A DNA stretch of 64,000 nt from Hymenopus coronatus (taxonomy: Eukaryota; Arthropoda; Insecta; Mantodea; Hymenopodidae), in NCBI GenBank assembly GCA_030762935.1, contig CM060900.1:437899259-437963258 (forward strand), written 5' to 3'. The position numbers were made by a program, and so were the translations under genes. A model generated the notes under the pieces. The model saw nothing but the letters and a program-made list of their open reading frames with translations, did no database searches and had not been told where the DNA came from. Positions 22,045-32,949 of this stretch are shown piece after piece (the first letter of the stretch is position 1; every line of letters starts with the position of its first letter).

Positions 22045-22310
22045 ATTTCAGTCATGTTCACGGACTCCTGAACAGGAGGTCGACGGTTAAATTGCGCCAG
22101 GTTTATCCTCCCGGATTTAGAGTTTTTCCTGATTTTCCTCCATCGTCATCACTGGAAAATTTCGGGGATGTACCATAAACTTAGCCCACCAAAATGTCTT
22201 CCTAAATACTCTTTCCCATTTACAATTTCATTTCGTGTCTAATTAGAGGCACCACTTAAGGTGCTGTGTTTAATAACTGCGGAGGTAGAACATTATCTTA
22301 AAAGAACGGC
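22045..22310 (+). repeat. SINE S3
   Basis: Head 'cacggactcctgaacaggag' with the degraded B-box 'cgacggttaaattgcgcc'. The body 'tctttcccatttacaatttc' and the tail 'aaggtgctgtgtttaataac' align with S3 at 14380-14660. Confidence 0.6.
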
Positions 22311-22800
22311 ATGCCGTTTTGTGATACTCAGTGATATTCTCCTCCTTTCTCCCTCCATCTTCGTGTATTTAGAATGGTTGGGTTTTACGGCGACACAGTG
22401 CTAATATAATATAAGCTGCTTGTACAGAAAACAATCAGAAGAACAAAACAGTGTTATATATGGTGCCCCCTCCAATGTACCCTTGACCATTTACGCAATG
22501 ACCACAAAAAATCTCTTGCTGAGTATCATTAATCGTCTCTTGGTTTGAGCCTCAGAAGAGAAGAGACAGAATGAGCGATCCTGCTGGTATGTGATCGGAT
22601 CATACTTTTTCATAAAACTGATTTATAAACATACATATAAGTTGAACATTTCAAATAATAAACGCAAAAGAGAGCGATGTACTTTACTCTCAATAACCTA
22701 TATATGAATCTGTCCCCAAGAGATATATATTCGGTTGAATACTGGGTCTCTTAAATATAATCAAAGTAACCAAAGTTAATGAACAGCTATACACGTTTGA
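22311..22800. other. No gene seen
   Basis: AT-rich spacer. Confidence 0.4.
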
Positions 22801-22863
22801 GTAGATTTGAACTTTTTAAAAAGCTATACAAGCGTAATATTGGAATTGGTTTGGGAACGTCCT

Positions 22864-23241
22864 TTGATGTTGCATCTCTTTCAGTATGTTTGTGTTTTAC
22901 CTCATTACTCTGACAAATATGAAATACTTGGATTCCCTGACCAAGCATACGTTATAATGAGATACAGGTGTACACAGAAACATTCCCGAATACAAATAGT
23001 TATAGCGTCCTGTCTGTTGTTGCGTTTATATGAAACATTGAGCGTCATTAAAAATGAGAAACTCAAAAAAGTTTATTATCTCCTCAAGACACTAAATGTG
23101 TACCCCACGTGTCAAGCTGCAGAGATGAACGCGATATTTCCACTTGTGCCAAATGCGCTCAAACATATATACAGTGATGAATTTGAAATTTATTTATGGA
23201 TGCTCGTTAACTTCTACAACTCTGAGCGTCCCATTCTATAA
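22864..23241 (+). CDS. Candidate coding frame or pseudogene, unrecognised
   Basis: The frame is open from 22801 (just after a stop at 22798-22800) to a stop ending at 23241. The first in-frame ATG is at 22864, giving about 125 residues. Composition is protein-like, with mixed charged and hydrophobic helices: YRCTQKHSRIQIVIASCLL, LYETLSVIKNEKLKKVYYLL, and a C-terminal SDEFEIYLWMLVNFYNSERP. No low complexity is present and it does not overlap a repeat I recognise. No signal peptide is evident. I do not recognise the family. It could be a terminal exon, a retro-pseudogene, or a transposon ORF, since a transposase remnant lies just downstream on the other strand. Confidence 0.3.
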   Translation: MMLHLFQYVCVLPHYSDKYEILGFPDQAYVIMRYRCTQKHSRIQIVIASCLLLRLYETLSVIKNEKLKKVYYLLKTLNVYPTCQAAEMNAIFPLVPNALKHIYSDEFEIYLWMLVNFYNSERPIL

Positions 23242-23429
23242 TATGGCGTAAAACACCGCTTAATTTTGCTTAGAGATCTCTGTATCAAGGTTGAGGTTCT
23301 CTTGTGTGTCGTAAATCTACGACACAGGACCACCGTCTCTCATTTCCCTCCGAAGTAAGCCATGGTAAGGATTCTGACACATCAGAAAAAACAAATTCAT
23401 GTCTTCCTCTAAGTTTAAATCCGCGACGT

Positions 23430-23690
23430 CGGGAGCCAGAGGTTAATATTGTCTACAGTTTCGGACTCAATTGCGAAAGTGTTTCGAAATCGGAACTATT
23501 GCAGGTTTCGAGGCTATGGTATGTAAACAGGATCCTTAATGGCCCCATAGAAAGAAGTCATAGATAGTAAATCAGGGCACCTCGGAGGCCAGCTGAAGAA
23601 GAACTTGTCTTTCTGCAAGTGCCGATCCAGGATATCCCGGACACCGGATTATCGTACCACACTAAATGCTGTAGTATACACACTAGGATG
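23430..23690 (-). pseudogene. Tc1/mariner-superfamily (DUF4817-like) transposase remnant
   Basis: The minus strand shows, with two frameshifts, WPPRCPDLLSM then DFFLWGH then IKDPVYIP, followed by NLQ.FRFRNTFAIESETVDN. This order (WPPRSPDLTPLDFFLWG..KD.VY...P..L..LR.RI..A) is the C-terminal hallmark of a large insect group of Tc1/mariner-like transposases often annotated DUF4817 or transposable-element-derived. The third catalytic acidic residue lies in the DFF segment and is reached only after a frameshift. Upstream, 'GISWIGT' may correspond to the RWIGR motif. Only about 80 residues remain, so this is a dead fragment. Confidence 0.75.
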
Positions 23691-23699
23691 AAAATTTAA

Positions 23700-26600
23700 C
23701 CTTCAGACGATGTAACATAATTTACTTCTATCCAATAATAACAATGAGAAACAAAATAGCGGAAACAACCTTTGTTTTTCTTTTTGTACTGCGATATTTT
23801 GTTTGGATCAACAATTAATAATTTCATATCTCCTGAATTTGTCTGATTTTCTCCGTTTAATGACATTAGTTTGGTGCAAATCTAATAACTGACACCGACG
23901 CTATACCTATTCACAACCAGGGAATGCTTCTGTTGACACCTGTATATCCATACTAATTTAAAGACAGAAAATCGGTGAGTGGGTTTCTGTACATAGGGTA
24001 GCTCTAAGAAGCTATCCTTGCCATATTTTCAACCCCTTATGTAGAAATACGACATGTTTAAACCAGTCAGTCAAATATTGATAATTATATAATAGGAGTT
24101 GAGAGTACGTTACGTTATAGCTTCCAAAGCTATCTCTTACTCATTTTAATTATATGTTATTCTAAGGGTTTAAAAGGTACTCTTACTATATTTTCAACTT
24201 CTTTTAGACAAAACTATAGCGCTTGGTCACCGAGGGCAGAAGTTTGTGGGCTTGGACTATAGAATTGACGAGAATTACAGGAACCATACAACTTCAAAAC
24301 AACTACCAAAACTCCTATTCTTCAACCCCTTATGTATAAATTCTCGTGGTTGACCAATGTAGCGTCGGATGAGATAAATAGTGTTTCGAAAACAAAAACA
24401 TTGATTAAGAGTGCTAATATGTTATAGCTAACTTCCTTCAACCCTACCATAGTTTCTCGTGACCGTTAGATGACTAAGAACAGAAGCTAGCAAAGTTGAT
24501 AAATAAACGAACATTTGAAAGAAAAACGATTTCATCCTCAACGATCCAGAAGCTCTGAAAAGGAAGCATTTCCTCTTATCCAAACTGCTGTGTGAGAAAT
24601 AGTGGTTTTTCCATGACAGATGCTCCCCGGATGCTGCAACGGGTGAGAGTTGCTCTTTATCTCTGAATTTACTCCAGAGGTGAAGTTCCGTGCTTTCGAG
24701 TATTAAAGTTGCCAGCAACATTTATAGCAATCTCTAAACCGTGAAGAATCACAAACAACATCAGCTTTAGCAATTTGTTTCTAACATGCCCCTTCGTTAA
24801 AATGAGATTATTGGAACTGCCGGCAATTTTAACTTTCCACTTACAAAACTAGTCTTAAATCTCTGAATTTATTATATATTATACCTAATTATGTTTCATT
24901 GAATTGAATCTGACATCGCAGGACTAGCGATAAATGTATTAGTTTAATTACCCGTCGCAGGAAAGCAAATAAAAATTGGTCGGTGATTAAGATGCCTAAG
25001 ATTGGCGATCAGTGACATTTCTGTTGCAGAAAGGCCAGTCATTGTATGATTAGAGATCATTCTCCCATAAGTTTTCATCAACGAACTTTTTCTAATTATG
25101 TGACTTGATTACCAATTAAGTGCGCATTCGAGAATCGAAATGCCGAGAAACTAACCAATTATTCCGTTAGCTTGTGTTAATGCACGAAAGGTTCAATTAA
25201 TGTTTTAGTGATATTTATCCTATCTGCTACCCTATTTTTGTCTAATAGTTAATTTTATAGGCTAAAGCATCTAACTGATTTAAACACTGTAATTCAGTAA
25301 TCTGTGTGTTTTAAAGCTCCAATTCAGAAAATAGCAACCTTCACCCCTGCCCCCCCCCCCCAAACATTGAAGTGTGTGGAACATTTAGATTAAGCAACAC
25401 TTTACAAACTAAAATTAATTAATGCATTCATTCATTAAATAATGTCTATATTTCAAAGTATTTATCCAATTTGAATGCAATTTGGTATTCATATCAACAA
25501 AAGAGAAGGTTTGTTAATATGAATTTCCTATAAATACCAAAAAATCTATACAGAAATATAGAAATTTGAAATTTCATTCCCAGTTTCCTAAACTACAGTT
25601 TAATATTATGTTGTAAACTGGCCGTCCGGGCTGCACTTGTGGATTTGTGGGGTGGGGGGGGGTATTTTAGGAATTGCTGAGTGTTGTTAAAGTTATTCAG
25701 ATAACTTTGGAGACCCGCAATCTACTTAAATAGACTTGATCACTTTCAGACATGAAAGGAAGATGTGTTTTTAAACTGATTTAGACTTACTAAACAGACA
25801 GTCCTAAACTTAGGGTAAACTCGAAACCAGATACAAAATTCCCATATATTTTATTATTGGATTTCTATTAAAATAAACATGCATGCTACAAAATTAAACG
25901 TAAACATACGGGAAATGCCTATAAAAATATTTCTCTATCCCTTAAACTTCTGTTTATTCTATATACGTTCCATTTCGGCCATGACTACTTTGAAGCAGAT
26001 AGATAAACGGGTTTATAAACAATTTGAAAGTATACCTGGTAAGTAGGACCAAGTGACTGTACATGAGACAAATTCCCAAGTAGATTAGTGAGTGTATTTA
26101 AACTGCTAGGTAATTGTTACTGTAAACGTTACTATTCCTCGCTGTGGCTCTTTTGATTGTATTTAGTTATTCATCCGCAAAACAAATATTATCTATCGAC
26201 CTTTTTTTCCAAACCTGTAGATCTACCAACAGCATTGTTAGAAAAACAAAGTAAGAGATCGTCTTTTTTTTTCCTCACCCTTCAGGTATACCAACACCAT
26301 TGTACTGCGCTAAACTTTTGGTTTGAGTTAAACTAGTCGAACTACGCTTATAATACCGGGCCCGATTTTTTCATCCACACACTGCAGCAGTAACTTTAAA
26401 TTTATCGACAGGATAAAATAGCCCCCCTCCCCGCGCTACTACTGCTATCGAGGCCATCCAAATTTGACGAGAATTATATGCTCACATATAATATTTAGAC
26501 CCGTAAACAAAATGTCTAGAGCAATGTTATGACTACGATTATTAATCACAAATGTAAAAGACCTAAGTAATAACACTAAATAAACAAACCCCTCTTCGGA

Positions 26601-26850
26601 ATAATATTAACATTTAGACCAAAGACTCAAGGAGTTACGGCTACAAGCATACCATCGTGCCTAATCCAATAGGACACCTTTTGTCTGAACTTATTTATTT
26701 GCTTTGTACAGGTTTCCCACTTACAATGTTCAGTTGACTGAAAAAGAGAATACGAAATCGTTTTAGCTAAAAAAGTCAGTAAAAAGAAGTGAACGCTACT
26801 AGAATACTACAAAATTAAGTACAGAACAAATCATAACATTAAAACAACTC
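23700..26850. other. No gene seen, about 3 kb
   Basis: AT-rich. Minor features are a decayed internal repeat at about 24000-24340 (see findings), a C-run at 25350-25361, and a G-rich run at 25653-25662. A minus frame at 24428-24721 (97 codons) is unrecognised and unsupported. Confidence 0.4.
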
Positions 26851-27100
26851 TTTTTTTTTTTTTTTTTTTTTTAAACAGTAACGGAGTCTGATCAGGACTC
26901 CGGTACTGTATCCCTATTTACATTTCCCCCCGTAGGTTTTACTGATTACTGGTTTACTGGTTTTACTGTTTCTTTTACAAACATATACACATTGCACAAA
27001 CATATAACATCCATGCCCAAGGCGGGACTCGAACCCACGATCCCCTGCCCACGAAGCACCAAAGCGAGACGCTTTAGCGAGCGTGGCCATGGGGACCGGC
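26851..27100 (-). repeat. SINE S2, complete, inverted
   Basis: A 22-bp poly(T) run (the reversed A-tail) is followed by the palindromic block 'cggagtctgatcaggactcc', 'cctatttacatttccccccg', 'acatataacatccatgccca', the reversed B-box 'gcgggactcgaacccacgat' and the reversed head ending 'gcgtggccatggggaccggc'. The copy at 30630-30876 is nearly identical by eye. Possible 7-bp target duplication 'aactctt' on both sides, partly merged with the T-run. Confidence 0.9.
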
Positions 27101-27129
27101 TAAACTCTTGAAAATACTGATTCATATAT

Positions 27130-28106
27130 ACACTGAATCAATTCACTATTACCAATAAGTTATTACTTTGATAAAGCAAATCTGTCGAGATTCGTGCCAA
27201 ATATATCAATAGGTAAATTATGTAATTTACTACATAAAGATTGCCCTCTAAGTAGGAGTGAGTACTTCTATGAGTAAGTATTAACCCTCGAACTGAAGAT
27301 ATATTACAAAATCTATTTGTTGATAGATCTGGAATATAACACATGTGAATTGTCCTAAGTTAGAATCGTTAATCCTTATTTAGTAGTTTGGGACGAAAAA
27401 GTAAATAAAAGCAACTTCTGCGCGATAAACTTCTAAACTCAAATAAATTATTAGTGATTAATATAAACAAATTAAGAATAACAATTACATATTAATTATC
27501 AATAAATGCATAGTGCATGAAATGGCATTGAATAACTTCAATTAGTCTAATATATTTAGCAATATAAGGACCCCAAACAATTGAAGCATATTTCAATCTG
27601 GATCTCACGAATGAGTGATACAAAATAAACAAAATTTACTGTTCTTTTAAAGTGGAATGATTTAGAAATAATAAACCCAAGGTTTCTGTGTGCTGCACTA
27701 CTATGTTACTATGCTTTGAAGATAATAAATGATGTTAAAGAATACAGCAGTTTACTCGAGTAAAGATTACTGTGATTTTCACAGCTTATAACTCAGTTAC
27801 ATTTACTTTGGAGTAACAACTGACCTGAAATTTAGCTTATTAAAAAGAATATTGCTCTCTTTACTTCATTTACTTATGGTGTCCATGCCATTTGGAAGTT
27901 TAACGCAATCAGAGAAGCATTTAATGTAATTAAAAGGTTTTAGATAATCTGCAAAAAGTAATATATTTGAACAATTAACAATAGATTAAACATTATTGGT
28001 AAATAAAATAAATAATGATGAACCTGAATTTGCACCTCAGGTACTCCAGAATAAACTTCAAATCTTTAGGCTGTGTTATTTTTATATTTTAAAAGAAACG
28101 AAAAGG
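27130..28106 (-). pseudogene. LINE reverse-transcriptase remnant
   Basis: Minus strand, with frameshifts and stops, in the expected order: RFEVYSGVPEG (28030-28065), a decayed LFILFTNNV, NILLFADYLKPFNYIKCF (about 27920-27960; the family motif is F/YADD, so the second catalytic Asp is Tyr), KLPNGMDTISK, then VRSRLKYASIVWGPYIAKYI (27555-27610). These are the SGVPQGS, FADD and SRLEYAS.VW.PY motifs of jockey/CR1-type non-LTR reverse transcriptases. No endonuclease domain or poly(A) end was found. The element is clearly inactive. The clade cannot be decided by eye. Confidence 0.85.
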
Positions 28107-28243
28107 GTGTATTAATTTGACAGTGAGTAAACACAAATAGGGCACATACTGCCACATGTGAAACAAAATATTGCAAAGTATGGAAGTGTAAAACATGCTC
28201 TGATGCTAGTAACCGTCACTGCTGCCCTGACTTCAAGTTTTAT

Positions 28244-28781
28244 CTGTTGTTGTATATGTAGAGTCAAACTGAAAAATTCAATGCCATAGCTGTATTTCAA
28301 CCACGGATATCCCGATCTCTACCCGGTTGTTCTAACCACTGACCTACCATGGCTACATGCCGACACGGTATTAAAGTAATCAACTGACGGGCATTATTCC
28401 CGGTAAACCACAAGGTGACCTCAAATTATTTTGAGACCACATACCCCAATGGTGACTCACAATGTCGTAAATGCTTTTAGTTCCGTGGTTCATAGTTAAA
28501 CCAAATATTAGGTCAAATTTTGGGTTAAGCTATGAAGCTTGGATCTTGAAGTACTTACGACATTGCAAGTCGCCATTGGAGCAACTCATTTCAAAATAAT
28601 TTGAGAAAACCTTTTGTAATTTACAGGGGAACATAAGAGTTAGTTGAGGAATTTAATGCCATGTCAGCATGTTGCCATGCAAGCTCAGTGGTTAGGGCAA
28701 CTGGCTACAGACCAGGAGATCCCTGGTTCAAATCCCGGCTATGGTATTGAATTTTTCAGTCTAACTCTACCTATCCAACTC
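28244..28781. repeat. Large near-perfectly symmetric palindrome of two S5 SINE units
   Basis: Two S5 units point outward from a centre at about 28512. For example 'aatgtcgtaa' at 28461-28470 pairs with 'ttacgacatt' at 28555-28564, and 'ccactgacctaccatgg' at 28336 pairs with 'ccatgcaagctcagtgg' at 28675. Mirror sums stay within 2 of 57025, so the arms (about 265 bp each) have almost no indels. The tRNA-like heads carry 'cagtggttagggcaactggc' and the B-box 'ggttcaaatcccggc'. Confidence 0.85.
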
Positions 28782-28799
28782 CTGTCCTACACTCCATTT

Positions 28800-30070
28800 G
28801 AATGAAAAAAGTGTACCTGTTGTGTTTGCGTAGCTTGATACCTGGGTGGCCTATCACTCTGTTCAACACCTCCATGACGGCCGAATTTTGTGTTGGGTTA
28901 CGGTGTGAACAAATACATCAGTGCATTCATTATAACTAATATTTCGTAAGCATTTTGGAAGTTCTTCACACCTGAGGTCAAGAGTTCTTTAGGTTGCCCG
29001 ACAAGGAGGTGACCTCGGGGCTCCTGTTGTGGATATGGTTGTTGCACATGGTGCGCACGTCTCAGGGCGATCCTCGTAACTTCTATGGCTGGCTATAAAA
29101 CTGTTATTGGGTGGGAGGGTGTTTTGCAGGATACAGGGTGTGGGAGATTCGTATGGTCGTCTGATAAATGAGACAATGAATCCCAATTTCACTTCACTTC
29201 AATAGCATTGTGTTCAGCGCAAGATTGTTATTTCGGCAGCTGTTGGTCAGATTCCCGCACTTCTCGCTCTCAAAAATGAATCTTACTGAACCCTTGGATG
29301 CGTGTCACATGAACAAGCGTATCATCTTACTTAATTCACTATTTTATATCACTTTATTGGACGCGGTATGTGCACAAGTGGATCTGTTTTGACCAATATC
29401 AGTTGGCCCAATTGTTCCGTATTTGATGTGTGTAGATATGCCTTGTACAGAACTTAACGGGTCTGTTTCACGTCAGTGAAATATTGGCGAGAGTGCTATC
29501 AGCGGAGACTGTGAGCGGGACGTGCTCATTGCGAGAGGTATAACGAAGGTTGCCCTCTCCCAGTTCTCCACTGTTTTAACATGAAATAGTCCAGTGGAAT
29601 TCTGAAACACTTTTACGGCACGAAGGGACATCTTCACACGCCGAATATGGGTAGGTCAACTTGGTCCTTTGTTTCGCGCTGTGTCTTTATTATGCTTAAG
29701 TTCACAGTCCTTGGAGGCGTGGCTATTTCTTAATCACTAACTTGTCTATGTATTCGTTGTTTTAACATTCGGCGTATTTTAGGCGATAAACCCAGTTCTG
29801 TACAAAGTTTGACACGAAGTGAAACTTTCCGTCCAAATTATATACTGGCAGCCTTCGCAACTCTATACATGTAGTCAAATCGTTGTACGAATTTGTTTGA
29901 CAGTTTATCTTTCTCCAATATTCAGCTTATCCTCCGAATCTGTCGCAAACTTTGACAGTTTGTGGACTGCTCCTAGTCAGTGAAAGTGAGACTTCACCTC
30001 AATAGCATAAAAGGATTACATGGCTGCTTTCCTCCCTCGCGTTTAAAATTATAATAGGAACCAACGGTCT
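28800..30070. other. No gene seen
   Basis: A slightly GC-richer patch lies at 28980-29200. The frames 28989-29192 (minus) and 29210-29392 (plus) are unrecognised. Confidence 0.4.
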
Positions 30071-30073
30071 GCT

Positions 30074-30074
<1 letters not shown>

Positions 30075-30127
<53 letters not shown>
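30075..30127. repeat. (AT)n microsatellite
   Basis: About 26 uninterrupted TA units. Confidence 0.95.
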
Positions 30128-30129
<2 letters not shown>

Positions 30130-30301
30130 AAGTTATAAGTTATTACCGCTTTAAATTTTATGGAACCATAATGTCTGAAGTTACTAGGGATATAGAAGAT
30201 GGTAGATACTTAATGCATCCTAAGTTAAGACAATATTCTACATAATGCGTGTAATAGGTAATTCTATTACAATTTTACACGCAAAGACGTGAATTACGAC
30301 T

Positions 30302-30324
30302 ACACACACACACACACACACACT
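30302..30324. repeat. (CA)n microsatellite
   Basis: About 11 CA units outside any recognised Rep-A copy. Confidence 0.9.
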
Positions 30325-30629
30325 ATAGTTTTAGAGCGGCCTAGTGTTCAATGACTTAGACTGAAAAGCTGATTTTTGCAGAAATGAAAGAGTATAATTT
30401 TCAGAACAGATTTTATTTAATGTATTTTCTAGCAAGACTTTGTATTTAGCCAGAAATTAAGATTGAAATGTAACGTTAAACCTTGCTTTCCAGGTCAGCT
30501 TGGCTACGACGCGTTGTTACAGGGGTTAGGTCATGCCATTGATATCACCGCCAACCAGTGAACGCAGGCAATCGACAATAACAAGACATCAAACGCGTTT
30601 TGTACAATGACTTCGCGTAGGTACTAGCC

Positions 30630-30876
30630 TTTTTTTTTTTTTTTTTTCTTCTTAAAAAGCAGTAACGGAGTCTGATCAGGCCTCCGGTACTGTATCCCTA
30701 TTTACATTTCCCCCCGTAGGTTTTACTGATTACTGGTTTTACTGTTTCTTTTACAATCATATACAAATTGCACAAACATATAACATCCATGCCCAAGGCG
30801 GGACTCGAACCCACGATCCCCTGCCCACGAAGCACCAAAGCGAGATGATTTAGCGAGCGCGGCCATGGGGACCGGC
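30630..30876 (-). repeat. SINE S2, complete, inverted
   Basis: A poly(T) run at 30630-30647, then 'cggagtctgatcaggcctcc', 'cctatttacatttccccccg', the reversed B-box 'gcgggactcgaacccacgat' and the reversed head 'gcgcggccatggggaccggc'. Differences from the copy at 26851 are few, suggesting recent activity of the family. Confidence 0.9.
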
Positions 30877-30983
30877 AGGCTTCGGCACTTGCAGAGCTCT
30901 GTTTACGTTAGAGGTGCGCACGCAAGATCCTTTTTCCCACCTCGTCACAATTGCCAACAACCTACCTGACGTACAGAGTGCAT

Positions 30984-31014
30984 GTGTGTGTGCGTGTGCG
31001 CGCGCGCGCGCCCG
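30984..31014. repeat. (GT)n/(GC)n microsatellite
   Basis: 'gtgtgtgtgcgtgtgcgcgc' grading into GC dinucleotides, potentially Z-DNA forming. It makes up most of the minus frame 30850-31035. Confidence 0.85.
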
Positions 31015-31019
31015 CCCGC

Positions 31020-31655
31020 TTTTAATATGATGCACAAGTACCGTCCAGCCTGTAGTCCTAAAGAAACATCAAAGATACCTAAATTCTCAAGCAGTATGTA
31101 ATTCCCGGAAAATCCAGTTATAGCTGCCTGGGGACAGAAGCTCTAACTAGATGTTTCTTACAGGAGCTAATTTGTACAGTTGCAAAATTAATAAGGTACT
31201 AAACATTTAAAGTGAATCTGGAGAGAAGATTCTTCAATTTTGTTCATCAAAGTGAGAGAGAAAGTTATCATTTTTAATCTCTCAATATTCCGTGTCTCAA
31301 GAACGCTTGTAACTTTGACAGAAACGAATTAACTGCAGTGGAGTTTACTAACTAGAAACTGTAATATATCTTTGCGCCTCTATTACATGAGGGGATCTAA
31401 CATAGGGGTAGGTGGTCCTAATAAATAAATATTTACTTAGCTTTCGTATTTTCGAAATCTGGTACTTTCAATCCTTATTTCCTTAATATTCCTCGCTGTG
31501 GTCATTGTTCTGCTCATCCTGTTCTCGATCTTTCAACTTTTTTTTTCTTTTAGTAGTCCTGACGTATAACCTTTATCTTTCCTTTGAAGTTGCATTTTGT
31601 TCAAAGTATATATGTGCAACTGAATGCATTTATATAATCTGCTATATGTCCAGTA
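31020..31655. other. No gene seen
   Basis: AT-rich spacer. Confidence 0.4.
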
Positions 31656-31657
31656 TA

Positions 31658-31661
31658 TTAA

Positions 31662-31699
<38 letters not shown>

Positions 31700-31708
31700 T
31701 AATAATAT
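31658..31708. repeat. (AAT)n microsatellite
   Basis: About 15 aat units with one interruption. Confidence 0.95.
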
Positions 31709-32089
31709 ATTTGAGCAATGTTTTACAGATGTAAAATGTATTTTGAACATTTTTTAAATCATAGCATCAAACGAACAAATCCATAGCCTTTAGGAAGACT
31801 TGGATGTAGACTGAGCGCAAGCTGTCACTATTATGTGCTCTAGTTAATGTAAAACAATTGCGTATTACAGCATAATCAAGATTTACTAACAACGGATTTT
31901 CATTCATCATCAAAAAATGTAAGCGTCCCAAAGAAGTGTTATCTGAGTTTCGTACTAATAGAGAAACTATTATTAGTATTATTGTTATTATAACTACTAT
32001 TTATATTTTTATTATTATTGCTGTTATTAATAATATTATAAATATTAATATATAAGCATGATAGTGGTATATACAAAAAATTATCTTGA

Positions 32090-32170
32090 CCAAATTTGTA
32101 GTTTGGTGATTAGTACACTAATATTTACATTATGAGTTTGATTTCCGGCTGTTCCCGGCTTGAGGGTACA
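32090..32170 (+). repeat. Very degenerate tRNA-like SINE head
   Basis: 'tagtttggtgattagtacac' followed by 'gagtttgatttccggctg' has the spacing of an A-box and B-box pair. Too decayed to assign to a family. Confidence 0.3.
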
Positions 32171-32424
32171 AATGTTCTTTACCTAGTATTACTTCCTATT
32201 TTCCCTAGACTTTGGAATTATGAAAGAAGGATTAAACGAATATGTGAATTAAAATATACCAAAGTAATAAAAAAGTAAACTAAGCGTCATTATTAACTTT
32301 TATTTTGAAGACAAAACATCCGATATGACCTTAGATGTTAAAGGCGGCATAAATGGAAAGAAGAAAATTAGCACAAAAAATGTAAAACGTCAAAGTAGCA
32401 CGTCACATCGATTAACCGACTTTT

Positions 32425-32690
32425 TAAACCTTAAGCCGCGGTTACGCCGTTTAAAATAAAGCTTTGAATCCAGCTTAAGCGGTGGCTTAAGATACAGTCG
32501 ATTTTTATACTACGTAGTTCAAATTATAAGCTGAGCGTTTTCGTGGCTTGGCGTAAACAGCACTGAACTCTGGTTTAAGCTGAGGAGTCGCCATGTTATC
32601 TGAAGAAGATGATACTAATGATAAAGAAATGCAAATCGTGAATGCAGAAGAGAAGACTATTAGAAAAAAACATGATATAAGCAAATGATG
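32425..32690 (+). other. Possible truncated DNA transposon end with short ORF start
   Basis: 'ccttaagccgcggttacgcc' and 'ttaagcggtggcttaagata' form a symmetrical TTAAGC-rich region. It is followed by an ATG at 32594 opening a 31-codon acidic peptide (MLSEEDDTNDKEMQIV...) that ends at 32689, immediately before an S1 insertion. The arrangement is reminiscent of a cut PIF/Harbinger-type element, but no catalytic sequence remains and the assignment is speculative. Confidence 0.25.
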
Positions 32691-32699
32691 TTATTAACT

Positions 32700-32928
32700 A
32701 GTTGCCGCGTTCGATCCCAAGTGAACGTGTGGGATTTGTGGTGGACAAAGCGGCGCAGGGGCGGGTTTTCTCCGGTTTCCCATGTCAGCGCATTCCAGCA
32801 GTGCTCCATTTTCATTCCAATGCCATCGCCTGTTGTGCCATAGTAGTAAAAGCGGGCGTTGAACCTATAAAAGAAAAGCTAATCCGTAGTCCGCGATACA
32901 CAAAAAAAAAAAAAAAAAAAAAAAAAAC
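32700..32928 (+). repeat. SINE S1, 5'-truncated, with poly(A) tail
   Basis: Begins at the B-box 'gttcgatcccaagtgaacgt'. The body 'gtggacaaagcggcgcaggg' and the tail 'tagtaaaagcgggcgttgaa' are followed by a 27-bp A-run. The intact A-tail indicates a young insertion. 5' truncation at the B-box implies LINE-type reverse transcription. Confidence 0.85.
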
Positions 32929-32949
32929 CGAAGTACACCATGATGTAGT

